This document shows positions 17,206 through 24,726 of a stretch of DNA of 42,851 nt, piece by piece. The translations under genes and the position numbers were made by a program. Under the pieces are notes generated by a model. That model had not been told where the DNA came from. It worked only from the letters and a program-made list of their open reading frames with translations, and did no database searches. Numbering within the stretch: the stretch's first letter is position 1; each line of letters starts with the position of its first letter. Origin of the DNA: Lachnospiraceae bacterium (GTDB lineage: Bacteria > Bacillota > Clostridia > Lachnospirales > Lachnospiraceae); NCBI GenBank assembly GCA_024690605.1, contig JAILOV010000055.1:1-42851 (forward strand), written 5' to 3'.

Positions 17206-18209
17206 ACCGGTAACACCTTTCTTTGCATTTTATACAAACGCCACATCAGCAATGCCACGAGTCCCCCCGCCGTTCCCAGAAGTGTGATCAGGAAGCGGTC
17301 GGCGGAAAGCGCCTCCTCCGACCCCGGCACGTTCACATAGATGAGCCAGAGCACGGTGGAAGGCAGGTTGAAGCCCGCGTGCATGAATATCCCGTAAAAT
17401 ATGTTATCCTCGCGGATCGAGAGTTTTGCCAAGAGGTACCCCATGCAGAACGCGTAGGCAAACCACAGGATGCTCCCGTGCATCAGCGCAAAGACAAATG
17501 TCGTCACCAGGATCGCCGTGAGTTCACGCCATTTCTGCAGCAGCCGGTTCAGCATGTAGCCGCGGAAGATGATCTCCTCCACGAGCGGCGTGAACAGAAC
17601 GCTCGCCGCCATGCTCAGGAACACGTCCCACTGCTGATAGGCGAGTCCCACGTGCGTCACATAGCCCTTCACCGGGCCGAACCTGGGCAGAAGTGTCAGG
17701 ATCGCGGAAAGAAAAAGAGCCATACCGCTTCCGAAAAGGAACGCTCCGATGGTCTTCTTTAAGGAGAGTTCCGTGCGGTAGAGGGAAGCGTCCTCAAAAA
17801 ACGTGCTGCCTCCCGCTTTGGACTTTTTGTACAGCCTGCGGAAGGTCAAGATTGTGCCCAGTACGGTGAAGAAATTGCCGTAGCGGGTCAGGAAGGCCGG
17901 CAGCCCCCTTCCGCCGCCGAGCACGACATAGCCGATCAGCACGCAGACCAGGCAACACAGGAGATAGGTGATCATCGGCCGGACCGCGTTCCCGAATTCA
18001 TAGAACGCGCTGAAGGCGACCTGTTCGCGGGTCAGTCCCTCTTCCGACGTGTACTGCGTCGTCTCCACCGTCCCGGTGAGGAGTCCGGTATCTCCGCTCT
18101 CCCCGACGTCCGCCGGCATCTCCTCCGGCCCCGGCTGCACGCTGTCCCCCGTCTCCACGCGCAGGGGGTCAGTCGATGATCGTAAGGAATCCCGAGAATC
18201 CCGTGACAT
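17202..18209 (-). CDS. CPBP family intramembrane metalloprotease
   Basis: This is a 335-aa polytopic membrane protein. The CPBP (Abi/Rce1-like) motifs are all present: EEIIFRGYML, FALMHGS and HAGFN, which supply the Glu, His and Asn residues that bind the catalytic metal and water in this family. About eight hydrophobic segments follow a polar N-terminal region of about 75 residues. I chose the ATG at 18209 because AAGGAG lies seven bases upstream. It begins inside the STAS gene and overlaps it by about 40 bases; a GTG at 18158 is an alternative. The stop overlaps the start of the surface-protein gene. Family members process prenylated proteins or peptides, or give bacteriocin immunity. Here the co-translated surface protein is an obvious candidate partner, but the substrate is unknown. 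Confidence 0.85.
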   Translation of the reverse strand: MSRDSRDSLRSSTDPLRVETGDSVQPGPEEMPADVGESGDTGLLTGTVETTQYTSEEGLTREQVAFSAFYEFGNAVRPMITYLLCCLVCVLIGYVVLGGGRGLPAFLTRYGNFFTVLGTILTFRRLYKKSKAGGSTFFEDASLYRTELSLKKTIGAFLFGSGMALFLSAILTLLPRFGPVKGYVTHVGLAYQQWDVFLSMAASVLFTPLVEEIIFRGYMLNRLLQKWRELTAILVTTFVFALMHGSILWFAYAFCMGYLLAKLSIREDNIFYGIFMHAGFNLPSTVLWLIYVNVPGSEEALSADRFLITLLGTAGGLVALLMWRLYKMQRKVLPV

Positions 18210-18447
18210 CAAGGATCTCCTTGAGCGTAGCGGAGACACCCTTTAACGCAAAGGAACCGTCCTTGGCCTTGAGCTTCTTGTGCGCGGACAGAAGAACGCG
18301 GAGACCTGCCGAAGAGATATATTTCGTCTCATTGAGGTCAACGACCACATCGGTCGCGCCGCCCTCGATCAGCGCCTCGATCTCCTTCTGCACTTCCGGT
18401 GCGTTGGTGCCGTCGATGCGCTCTCTCCCCTGATAAACTGTTTCCAT
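18169..18447 (-). CDS. STAS-domain anti-sigma-factor antagonist (SpoIIAA/RsbV-like)
   Basis: This is a 92-aa single-domain STAS protein. The segment VVDLNETKYISSAGLRVLL carries the conserved serine pair (SSAG) that is phosphorylated in SpoIIAA/RsbV proteins to switch binding of the cognate anti-sigma kinase. I chose the second ATG (18447), seven bases after AAGGAGG; an ATG two codons earlier lies too close to that site. It is the first gene of the minus-strand run leading into the T4SS genes, and the CPBP gene starts inside it. No partner kinase, phosphatase or sigma factor lies in the window, so the regulated target cannot be named. Confidence 0.88.
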   Translation of the reverse strand: METVYQGRERIDGTNAPEVQKEIEALIEGGATDVVVDLNETKYISSAGLRVLLSAHKKLKAKDGSFALKGVSATLKEILDVTGFSGFLTIID

Positions 18448-18551
18448 TTTCATTCCTCCTTTTATATTTACAATGATGATACTTTTGTTTCCTGCGATGC
18501 GGTCTCTCCATCATACACGAAATCTTTATGGCAAACCGCACGGCCATCCTG

Positions 18552-18557
18552 TATAAT
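18552..18557 (+). promoter_or_regulatory. possible sigma-A -10 box (TATAAT) for the 199-aa gene
   Basis: A perfect TATAAT lies about 36 bases before the ATG at 18593, with AAAGGAG at a normal distance from that start. The -35 region (TGGCAA at a 17-base spacing) is a poor match, so this rests mainly on the -10 box. Confidence 0.5.
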
Positions 18558-18592
18558 AACAGAAAAAGTTCTGTTCCGAAAGGAGAACCGTC

Positions 18593-19192
18593 ATGGCCGA
18601 TAACGATAACGGAACCCCCCGCAGTCGTCAGATCAGTTTCAGGGAACTCGCCGGCGACATGGTTTCTTTTCAGCCTGCGCCTGCCCGGAGCCGCCGCGCG
18701 ATCAAAGCGACGGATCCCTATTTCACGGTTCTCGACAACGGCCGTGAGGTCATCGTCAATAAAAAGCGCTGCGGGGAGATGGTGGAAGCTCTCCCCAAGG
18801 AGCTTCAGCAGATCGTCAACGAGCTCGATCAGCTGATGAAAGAGATGACCTATGATGCCGTCACTGATGACTTTGACTATCAGGCGCAGATGGACAACTA
18901 CTATTTCCGCATGATCCGCGTCAGTCAGCTCTGTCAGCTCTTAAAATTCAAAATGCGGCGCTTTACCAAAAACCAGAAGGCGATCGAGAAATTTCTCGGC
19001 GACTACGGTAAGAAACGCGTCACCGAATTCCTTGAACGGATCGCCAATCTCTGTTCCGCCGTAGATGATCTCTCGCTCTCCTGCGAGCTCTTCATGGACG
19101 GCATGGAGAAGAACTACGACATCCTGCTGCCGGAACAGATCAGGGAACGCGAACTCTCCATGCAGCGCACGATGGCGATGCTCACTCCCTAG
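18593..19192 (+). CDS. hypothetical protein, 199 aa, helical
   Basis: I do not recognise this protein. AAAGGAG precedes the ATG. The first 45 residues are polar (MADNDNGTPRSRQISFRELA), with a short segment, PYFTVLDNGREVIVNKKRC, that could form a beta hairpin. The rest is charged and probably all-helical, with heptad-like Leu/Ile spacing, including FDYQAQMDNYYFRMIRVSQL and KAIEKFLGDYGKKRVTEFL. There is no signal peptide or membrane segment, so it is likely cytosolic. It is divergent from the STAS/T4SS run, and its stop codon overlaps that of the convergent 3D-domain gene (CTAG at 19189-19192). Nothing in the window indicates a function. Confidence 0.8.
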   Translation: MADNDNGTPRSRQISFRELAGDMVSFQPAPARSRRAIKATDPYFTVLDNGREVIVNKKRCGEMVEALPKELQQIVNELDQLMKEMTYDAVTDDFDYQAQMDNYYFRMIRVSQLCQLLKFKMRRFTKNQKAIEKFLGDYGKKRVTEFLERIANLCSAVDDLSLSCELFMDGMEKNYDILLPEQIRERELSMQRTMAMLTP

Positions 19193-20313
19193 TTCCTGCT
19201 GCTCTTCTTTTTCGGATCCCACAGCAGATAGACCTCGGCCTTCTTTGTTCCGAAGGCCAGCGCCTGCTCGTGGGAATCCAGATAGATATCAATGTGCGAA
19301 CCGCGGATCGCGCTGCCGGTGTCCTCGGCCGTGAACACATGACCGTCGATCACCAGCTCGCTCCCCATCGTCAGGATCGCGGGGTCGACCGCGATCGTCC
19401 GTCCCTGTTTCGCTCTTGTTCCGCTCTTTGTGATGCCGTCGTTCTTGCCGGTACAGATCTCACACGGACAGTAGGCCGTCAGCTTGTACTCGCCGATATC
19501 GATCATCCTGCGCCCGTCCGTCGGCACATCATAGGGAAAGAACTGATTCCAGGTGTCCTCGTCCCATTTCGTGGTCCTTGAGAGAGATGACATCCACGAC
19601 GCTTCCTGCTTCACATCATTGCCGTAGACCTGGTAGAGCGCGTCGTAAACCACCTGTTCCTCGGTGGAGAGCTTCTGCTGCTCCGCCGCCACCGCCTCCG
19701 TCACAAGCTGCTCCAGGATCTCCCTGTCGCTCATGCCCTCGATCCGGCTCATGACCTCCTGTGCACGGATCCGTTGCAGTTCCTCATCCGGAAGTGCCAG
19801 CTGGTCCGAGGACGCGGTCTTCTTTGCCTTTGAATAATCCCCTTCGCTCAATTCCAGCGCGCCGGCCGGTGCGTTGGTCACCACGAACTTGTCTTCCTTT
19901 GCGGCACCGTAGCGCTTTTCATAGGCGGCATCCGTCGCCGTCATCTGCTGCGCAAATCCAAGGAGACGCTTGTCCGTCGTTGCTCCCGTTACCGTGCGTG
20001 CACCGCTCTCCAGGCTTCCGGCCAGCGCGGCAAAGCTGGAAAGCCTGCCGGCCGATGATCCGCCCTGCGTGTCACCCGCCAGACGTGAGAAGCTCGTGAG
20101 CCGGTCCTCGTCCCCTTCTTCGTCCTCCGGCAGCCGTTCGCTCTCGTCCGGTTCCTCGCCCTTCAGCCCACGATCGCTCAACAGGGACGCAAAGGTTGAC
20201 AGCCGCGAAGAGGATGCCTCCGCGCGCACGCCGAAACAGAGGATCCCAAAAGCCAGCACGCACAGAAATGCCGCTGTTTTCGGTACCGGATCAGAAAGCA
20301 GCCTTGATCTCAT
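19189..20313 (-). CDS. secreted 3D-domain protein (likely cell-wall hydrolase or transglycosylase-like)
   Basis: The product has 374 aa. Residues 1-32 look like a signal peptide (hydrophobic core AAFLCVLAFGILCF, then VRAEA). A charged, low-complexity and probably helical middle region follows (Glu/Asp-rich around 45-70). The last 100 residues form a 3D domain: LTAYCPCEICTG, TKSGTRAKQGRTIAVDP, AEDTGSAIRGSHIDIYLDSH. The three conserved aspartates are present (AVDP, AEDTG, HIDIYLD), as in YocH/Rpf-related and MltA-like cell-wall enzymes. The start lies within the end of the upstream SH3 gene; the ATG at 20313 leaves a better-formed signal peptide than the one at 20328, and neither has a strong ribosome site. 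Co-transcription with the SH3 protein points to a shared job in the cell wall. Confidence 0.88.
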   Translation of the reverse strand: MRSRLLSDPVPKTAAFLCVLAFGILCFGVRAEASSSRLSTFASLLSDRGLKGEEPDESERLPEDEEGDEDRLTSFSRLAGDTQGGSSAGRLSSFAALAGSLESGARTVTGATTDKRLLGFAQQMTATDAAYEKRYGAAKEDKFVVTNAPAGALELSEGDYSKAKKTASSDQLALPDEELQRIRAQEVMSRIEGMSDREILEQLVTEAVAAEQQKLSTEEQVVYDALYQVYGNDVKQEASWMSSLSRTTKWDEDTWNQFFPYDVPTDGRRMIDIGEYKLTAYCPCEICTGKNDGITKSGTRAKQGRTIAVDPAILTMGSELVIDGHVFTAEDTGSAIRGSHIDIYLDSHEQALAFGTKKAEVYLLWDPKKKSSRN

Positions 20314-21292
20314 AGAGCCCCGCACCATCGGCAGGCATGTAGCGAACCATGGTGTCCCCCACGCGGATCCATTTTCCCATCTCCAGGCCGTATTCGTTGT
20401 TGTCTTCCCAGCTGGAATAGATCGCCGACGCGAGCAGATCGCCCGAGCGGCTCACCATGTTGGTGAAGAACCGGAGTGCACCGTAATCATACTCCGGAAC
20501 CGGATTGACCGAAGAACCCGTATTGTCCAGAAGCGCCAGACGGTCACCGCCCAGCGTTGTGCGGACCATGATCGTGTAGCCGTTGATATCCGTGTTCTTG
20601 TAGATCGCAAGACGCTCTTCCGTCGTCTGCTGGTTGTTGGTCTTCACGACCGAGCGCACCATCACATGATTGGAATAAACGGAGATGACCCGCGCGCCGG
20701 CAATGCCCTTATTGAATGCCTTCTGGATCACCGTCGCACCGGGAACAAAGCAGTCAAAGCCGCCGGCCTCGCCCGGCGTCATCCAGGAATTGCGCTGGCC
20801 GATCTTCGCACTCAGGATCTCCTTGGTCGCGAACCGGGCGCCGTTGATATCGACATAATATCCATCGGTGGAAAAGCAGTTGGTCAGCCGGTCTCCGTTG
20901 TCATTGACATAGTACCACGCATCGCTGCGACCCGGGATGTTCTGCCAGTTGCCCTTGACAAAGGTGCCGGACTTGGACGAAGTGGTGGTTTTGGTCGTCG
21001 TCACATTGACCTTGCCCTTGGTGACCAGGTCGCTGCGGATGTAGCCGCTGCCGCCGTTCCAGCTGACCGCGTACCATTTCTTCCCGTCGGTCCCGTTCGT
21101 CTCCCCGGTGATCTCCACCGTCTGTCCGCGTGTCTTCTTGGTCACGACCACACTGTCGGTTCCCGCCGACGAGCGAACATAGGCCGACGAAGCGGTGACC
21201 GTCCCCGTTTCCGCTCTGCTGGTCACAGGCGTCAAAAGAAATGCCGCCGCGAGTACGGCGCAAGCTGACAAGATACGTACCGGCTTTTTCAC
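20291..21292 (-). CDS. secreted SH3-domain cell-wall protein
   Basis: The product has 333 aa. I chose the GTG at 21292 because GGGAG lies seven bases before it and it gives a clean signal peptide (VKKPVRILSACAVLAAAFLL, cleavage near SRAET). A TTG further upstream sits in what looks like the promoter -10 box. Residues about 30-90 form a bacterial SH3 domain (SSAYVRSSAGTDSVVVTKK, WYAVSWNGGSGYIRSDLV), which typically binds peptidoglycan. After a Thr/Lys linker comes a domain of about 220 residues that I do not recognise, starting NWQNIPGRSDAWYYVNDNGD. It holds a segment, VISVYSNHVMVRSVV, and ends just where the 3D-domain gene begins. It probably works with that protein in the wall. Confidence 0.82.
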   Translation of the reverse strand: MKKPVRILSACAVLAAAFLLTPVTSRAETGTVTASSAYVRSSAGTDSVVVTKKTRGQTVEITGETNGTDGKKWYAVSWNGGSGYIRSDLVTKGKVNVTTTKTTTSSKSGTFVKGNWQNIPGRSDAWYYVNDNGDRLTNCFSTDGYYVDINGARFATKEILSAKIGQRNSWMTPGEAGGFDCFVPGATVIQKAFNKGIAGARVISVYSNHVMVRSVVKTNNQQTTEERLAIYKNTDINGYTIMVRTTLGGDRLALLDNTGSSVNPVPEYDYGALRFFTNMVSRSGDLLASAIYSSWEDNNEYGLEMGKWIRVGDTMVRYMPADGAGLYEIKAAF

Positions 21293-21328
21293 AGTTTTTC
21301 TCCCACAATAACTTATGTTACGGAATGG

Positions 21329-21334
21329 ATTATA
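21329..21334 (-). promoter_or_regulatory. -10 box (TATAAT) for the SH3/3D operon
   Basis: A perfect TATAAT on the minus strand lies about 37 bases before the GTG start at 21292. The -35 region is AT-rich but not a good TTGACA match. The box overlaps the TTG that a longer open frame would use, which supports the downstream GTG. Confidence 0.5.
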
Positions 21335-21397
21335 CAACAGTTTTTTCTAGAATTATCTACGTTTTTTCGTTACCGTCATAACTGGTATCAAAAAACG

Positions 21398-22669
21398 TCA
21401 CGAAACGTCCTCGTCCTTGTCCGGAGCGGTTTCCCCCTTGGTGATCAGCACCTTGAGAATGCGGTTCTGACGGATCCCGCGCGCTTTGAGGACGGTGCCG
21501 TCCTCGAGCGTCACGCTCTCGTTGTTGCGCGGCAGCCGCTCGAGCTTCTCGATCATCATGCCGCCGACGGAATCATAGTCTTCGGAAGCAAACGCCGTGC
21601 CGATCGCATCATTCAGGTCGCTCAATTTGACGCTTCCCTGCACCAGATACCTGCCGTTGCCCTGATCGCGGATCATTTCCTTTTCGTCCGCATCATATTC
21701 GTCACGGATCTCCCCCACGATCTCCTCCAGCAGATCCTCCAGCGTGATCATGCCGACGGTGGCGGTGTACTCATTCAGAACAAAGGCGACATTCTGCGCC
21801 TTTGCCCGCATCTCCGTGAGCAGATCGGCGGTCTTTTTGTATTCCCAGGTGTAGAAGGCCTCCCGGAGCAGATCCCGCACCTTGAACTCCGCGCGGTCCT
21901 TGATCAGGATGAAATCCTTGATGTTGATCAGACCGATGATATGGTCATTGTCCCCCTCATAGACCGGCAGTCTCGTGTACATGTCCTGCCGGAAACACTT
22001 GAGCACCTCGCCGTAATCGGCATCCACCGAGACACAGCTCATGTCGATCCGCGGGATCATGATGTCCTTGGCCACCGAATCCGAAAAGTCGAACACATTA
22101 TTGATGATCCGCTTCTCGTCGGTTTCGATCACGCCGTCCTCGTGGCCCAGATCCACATAGGTCTTGAGTTCCGTCTCCGTCATCGCGTCCCTGGCGTTGG
22201 GATCGACGTGCAGAAGCTTCAGGATCAGGCCCGCGAGCCTGTTGGCGATCCAGATGACCGGCGTCAGGACCGTCATGAGCGCGAGGATCACCCGGGCATA
22301 GGCGAGCGCCAGCTTTTCCGCATGGACCTTGGCGATCGTCTTCGGCAGGATCTCCCCGAACATCAGGACCAGCAGGGTCAGAACGCCGGTGCCGACACCG
22401 ATGAAGGTGCTGCCGAAATGCGCCGCGACGAACACGGTGACCAGCGCGGACGCGGCGAGGTTCACGATGTTGTTGCCCACGAGGATCGCGGAGATCATCT
22501 TGGGATACTGATCAAGAATGCGCAGCACCGCCTCCGCCCGGCGATGTCCGTCCTTGATGAGCGCCTCGATGCGCACGCGGTTCACCGTCATATAGGCCGT
22601 CTCCGCCGAAGAAAAGAAGGCGGAGAGAAGGAGAAGAAGCACGATGATCACCGGTTGCAGAACATTCAT
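21398..22669 (-). CDS. CNNM/CorC-type transporter with CBS pair
   Basis: This 423-aa protein has the classic three-part layout. The N-terminal DUF21/CNNM membrane domain (residues 1-140) has three or four helices and SAFFSSAETAYMTVN at the start. A CBS pair lies at about 195-320 (IMIPRIDMSCVSVDADYGEVL...). A C-terminal CorC_HlyC/transporter-associated domain covers about 335-415 (GRYLVQGSVKLSDLNDAIG). Proteins of this family are linked to magnesium or cobalt transport and resistance. The EADY-like segment SEDYDSVGGMMIEKL is well kept, so the protein is probably full-length and functional. GGGAG is found eight bases before the ATG. It diverges from the phosphopantetheinyl transferase gene, with 80 bases between the starts. 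Confidence 0.92.
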   Translation of the reverse strand: MNVLQPVIIVLLLLLSAFFSSAETAYMTVNRVRIEALIKDGHRRAEAVLRILDQYPKMISAILVGNNIVNLAASALVTVFVAAHFGSTFIGVGTGVLTLLVLMFGEILPKTIAKVHAEKLALAYARVILALMTVLTPVIWIANRLAGLILKLLHVDPNARDAMTETELKTYVDLGHEDGVIETDEKRIINNVFDFSDSVAKDIMIPRIDMSCVSVDADYGEVLKCFRQDMYTRLPVYEGDNDHIIGLINIKDFILIKDRAEFKVRDLLREAFYTWEYKKTADLLTEMRAKAQNVAFVLNEYTATVGMITLEDLLEEIVGEIRDEYDADEKEMIRDQGNGRYLVQGSVKLSDLNDAIGTAFASEDYDSVGGMMIEKLERLPRNNESVTLEDGTVLKARGIRQNRILKVLITKGETAPDKDEDVS

Positions 22670-22714
22670 ATCTCACACTCCCTATGGCAGCATTGCGGCA
22701 TGACGATCACACGG

Positions 22715-22743
22715 TTGCAGGGCGTGCGGCCTTTTGCTAGAAT
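22715..22743 (+). promoter_or_regulatory. promoter giving a probable leaderless mRNA
   Basis: TTGCAG (22715-22720), a 17-base spacer and TAGAAT (22738-22743) form a plausible sigma-A promoter. The usual start point, seven bases after the -10 box, falls on the A of the ATG at 22750. The six bases between the box and the ATG (AAGACC) hold no ribosome binding site. Confidence 0.55.
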
Positions 22744-22749
22744 AAGACC

Positions 22750-23439
22750 ATGCGCGACGATATCTGGGTCTTCCATACCGTGATCCCCGAAGTGCTTTCC
22801 GATGACCGGACGGTGCAGAAGGGCGCACGCGCAAAAGCACTTCATGACGCCGCGTGGGGGCTTCTGGCCGATACACTCCACCGGGCGGACCCCCATCGCT
22901 TTCCCGATGCGGATGTCGCGACGCTTCCTGCGATCGAGCGACTCCCCCACGGCAAACCCGTTTTTGCCGACGGACAGGGGCCGCACTTTTCCCTCTCCCA
23001 CTCCGGGCGCATCGCCGTCTGCGCGATCTCGGAGGCCGGACCTGTCGGCATCGATGTGCAGGAGATCGGGGGACACAAGGAGATCGACGGCATCGTCCGC
23101 CGGTTCTTTCATCCCGCGGAACAGGAATTCCTGAAGCGGGTCGGACCCGCTCACAAAGATCATGTCTTTTATGAACTGTTTTCCTGCAAGGAAGCCTTTA
23201 TCAAGATGACCGGCAAGGGACTGACCGAGGATCTCACGGGTTTCTGTATCGAACGCGGAAAGGACGGCTGCTTCCGCTATGTCCGTATGGGACAGGCGAT
23301 CGAACCGGCCGGATACCTCTCCTGTGCCGATGAAAAACAGCTGCCGGCACTTGCCGGCTGTGTGCTCGCCGTCTGTTCCGGGCAGTCCGGACGCGTCAAC
23401 CTTCTCCGGGATCCCGTCGAACTGCCGAAGCACCCGTAA
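22750..23439 (+). CDS. 4'-phosphopantetheinyl transferase, Sfp type
   Basis: This 229-aa enzyme transfers the phosphopantetheine arm of coenzyme A to a serine of a carrier protein. The family motifs are in order: HFSLSHSG, GIDVQEIG (metal-binding Asp), FFHPAEQEF and FSCKEAFIKMTGKGL (the W/F-x-x-KEA motif). The length is typical of Sfp-type rather than of the short AcpS type. The gene stands alone between divergent corC and convergent hisS, with no NRPS, PKS or carrier protein gene in the window. Its target is therefore unknown and may be the fatty-acid carrier or a remote cluster. No Shine-Dalgarno site precedes the ATG (see the promoter entry). Confidence 0.92.
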   Translation: MRDDIWVFHTVIPEVLSDDRTVQKGARAKALHDAAWGLLADTLHRADPHRFPDADVATLPAIERLPHGKPVFADGQGPHFSLSHSGRIAVCAISEAGPVGIDVQEIGGHKEIDGIVRRFFHPAEQEFLKRVGPAHKDHVFYELFSCKEAFIKMTGKGLTEDLTGFCIERGKDGCFRYVRMGQAIEPAGYLSCADEKQLPALAGCVLAVCSGQSGRVNLLRDPVELPKHP

Positions 23440-23451
23440 GTCTGGTGCGCC

Positions 23452-24714
23452 TCAGTCTTCTCTGTTAAAGAACTCTCTGATCTCCGTATAGCCTTCCGCG
23501 GTGAGCTGTTCCTTCTGAAACTTCTTATTTTTATTCATCCGGACCACCAGCACCTGGTCTCCGTTCCTCCGCAGCTCCTCGGCTTCCTCCATGACCTTGC
23601 CGATGCGGGAGGCACTCATGCCTTTTTCCACAAGGAATGCCGCCTTTTTGCCCTCCGTCGGGATCCGGAAGCCCCGCTCCTCCAGGAGCAGCAGGATCCG
23701 CTCAAAGCCGATGGAAAAGCCGCAGGCGGGGACATCCTGTCCCGTGAACTTGCCCACCATTTTGTCGTAGCGTCCGCCGCCGCCGGCGCTGGCGCCGAAT
23801 TCCGGCATGGCGACCTCGAAGATCGTGCCGGTGTAATAGCTCATGCCGCGCACGAGCGTCGGATCGAAAACAAGCGCAAAGTCGGCTTCCTTTGTCTGCT
23901 CCACGCACTCCAAGATCTGTGTCAGATTGTCCGCGGCCTGCTCCTCCAGATGCGCACCCAGCGTTTCCTTAAGGAAGCGGATGCCCTCCGTTCCCTTCTT
24001 TCCTTCCATCTGCGCAAAGAGTGCCAGATAACGGTCCGCCGCCTCTCTGTCAAAGCCCGCGTCGATCAGTTCCTGACGCACGCCGTCCCTGCCGATCTTG
24101 TCCATCTTGTCCAGGATGATGAACACCTCGTCATAGTTTTCCTCGGCAAAACCGGCAAAGGCCGCCATGGCCTTTAAGAGCCTGCGGTCTCCGATCCGCA
24201 CCTCAAATCCGGAGAATCCGAGATTGGCAAGCGCCTTGGTCGTGGCGAGGATCAGTTCGATCTCCGCGAGATTCGAGGCATCGCCCAGGATATCGATGTC
24301 ACACTGCACGAACTGGCGGAAACGCCCCTTCTGCGGACGGTCGGCGCGCCACACGGGTCCCATCTGGAGCGCCTTGAACGGCGAGGGAAGCTGTGCCTGA
24401 TGCGCCGAGAAGAACCGGACGAGCGGCACCGTCAGATCATAGCGCAGCCCCTCCTCCGTGAGATCGGCGGCCTGCCTCGCCTCTTCCAGCTTCAGCTTGT
24501 CGCCGCGCTTCAGGATCTTGAAGATCAGCTTTTCATTCTCGCCGCCCTGCTTGCTGTTTAAGTTCGCGAGCGATTCCACCGCAGGCGTCTCGATCTGTCG
24601 GAAGCCGTATGCCGCATAGGTTCTGCGGATCACATCCATAACATAGTTTCTGAGCTCCGCCTCCGCCGGGAGCACATCCTTCATTCCCGTGACCGGGTTC
24701 TTTACCAGATTCAT
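23452..24714 (-). CDS. hisS: histidyl-tRNA synthetase
   Basis: This 420-aa class II aminoacyl-tRNA synthetase charges tRNA-His. Motif 1 region and entry: NPVTGMKDVLPAE and YGFRQIETPAVESLANL. Motif 2: GPVWRADRPQKGRFRQFVQCDIDILG region. The histidine-specific motifs are RGMSYYTGTIFEV and ASAGGGGRYDKMVG. Motif 3 is ACGFSIGFERILLLL. A C-terminal anticodon-binding domain (about 330-420) follows. The length is normal. AAGGAAAAG precedes the ATG. It begins 12 bases after the Memo-AMMECR1 gene, so it is probably the last gene of the GH31 operon; no T-box leader is seen directly in front of it. Confidence 0.95.
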   Translation of the reverse strand: MNLVKNPVTGMKDVLPAEAELRNYVMDVIRRTYAAYGFRQIETPAVESLANLNSKQGGENEKLIFKILKRGDKLKLEEARQAADLTEEGLRYDLTVPLVRFFSAHQAQLPSPFKALQMGPVWRADRPQKGRFRQFVQCDIDILGDASNLAEIELILATTKALANLGFSGFEVRIGDRRLLKAMAAFAGFAEENYDEVFIILDKMDKIGRDGVRQELIDAGFDREAADRYLALFAQMEGKKGTEGIRFLKETLGAHLEEQAADNLTQILECVEQTKEADFALVFDPTLVRGMSYYTGTIFEVAMPEFGASAGGGGRYDKMVGKFTGQDVPACGFSIGFERILLLLEERGFRIPTEGKKAAFLVEKGMSASRIGKVMEEAEELRRNGDQVLVVRMNKNKKFQKEQLTAEGYTEIREFFNRED

Positions 24715-24726
24715 GTCTTTTCCTTT

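Noticed and set aside
18510..18534. TTGCCA and TATGAT on the minus strand as a promoter for the STAS gene
   Set aside because: The spacing is only 13 bases, too short for a sigma-A promoter.
21359..21398. Inverted pair ACGTTTTTT/AAAAAACGT after the corC stop, considered as a terminator
   Set aside because: The stem is almost all A/T with a 22-base loop and no T run after the 3' arm, so it is unlikely to terminate.
23440..23451. Gap between the convergent phosphopantetheinyl transferase and hisS genes, searched for a terminator
   Set aside because: Only 12 bases and no hairpin; termination must occur inside the opposite gene or is not visible.
24600..24726. T-box leader in front of hisS
   Set aside because: Only 12 bases separate hisS from the upstream gene, so there is no room for a T-box.
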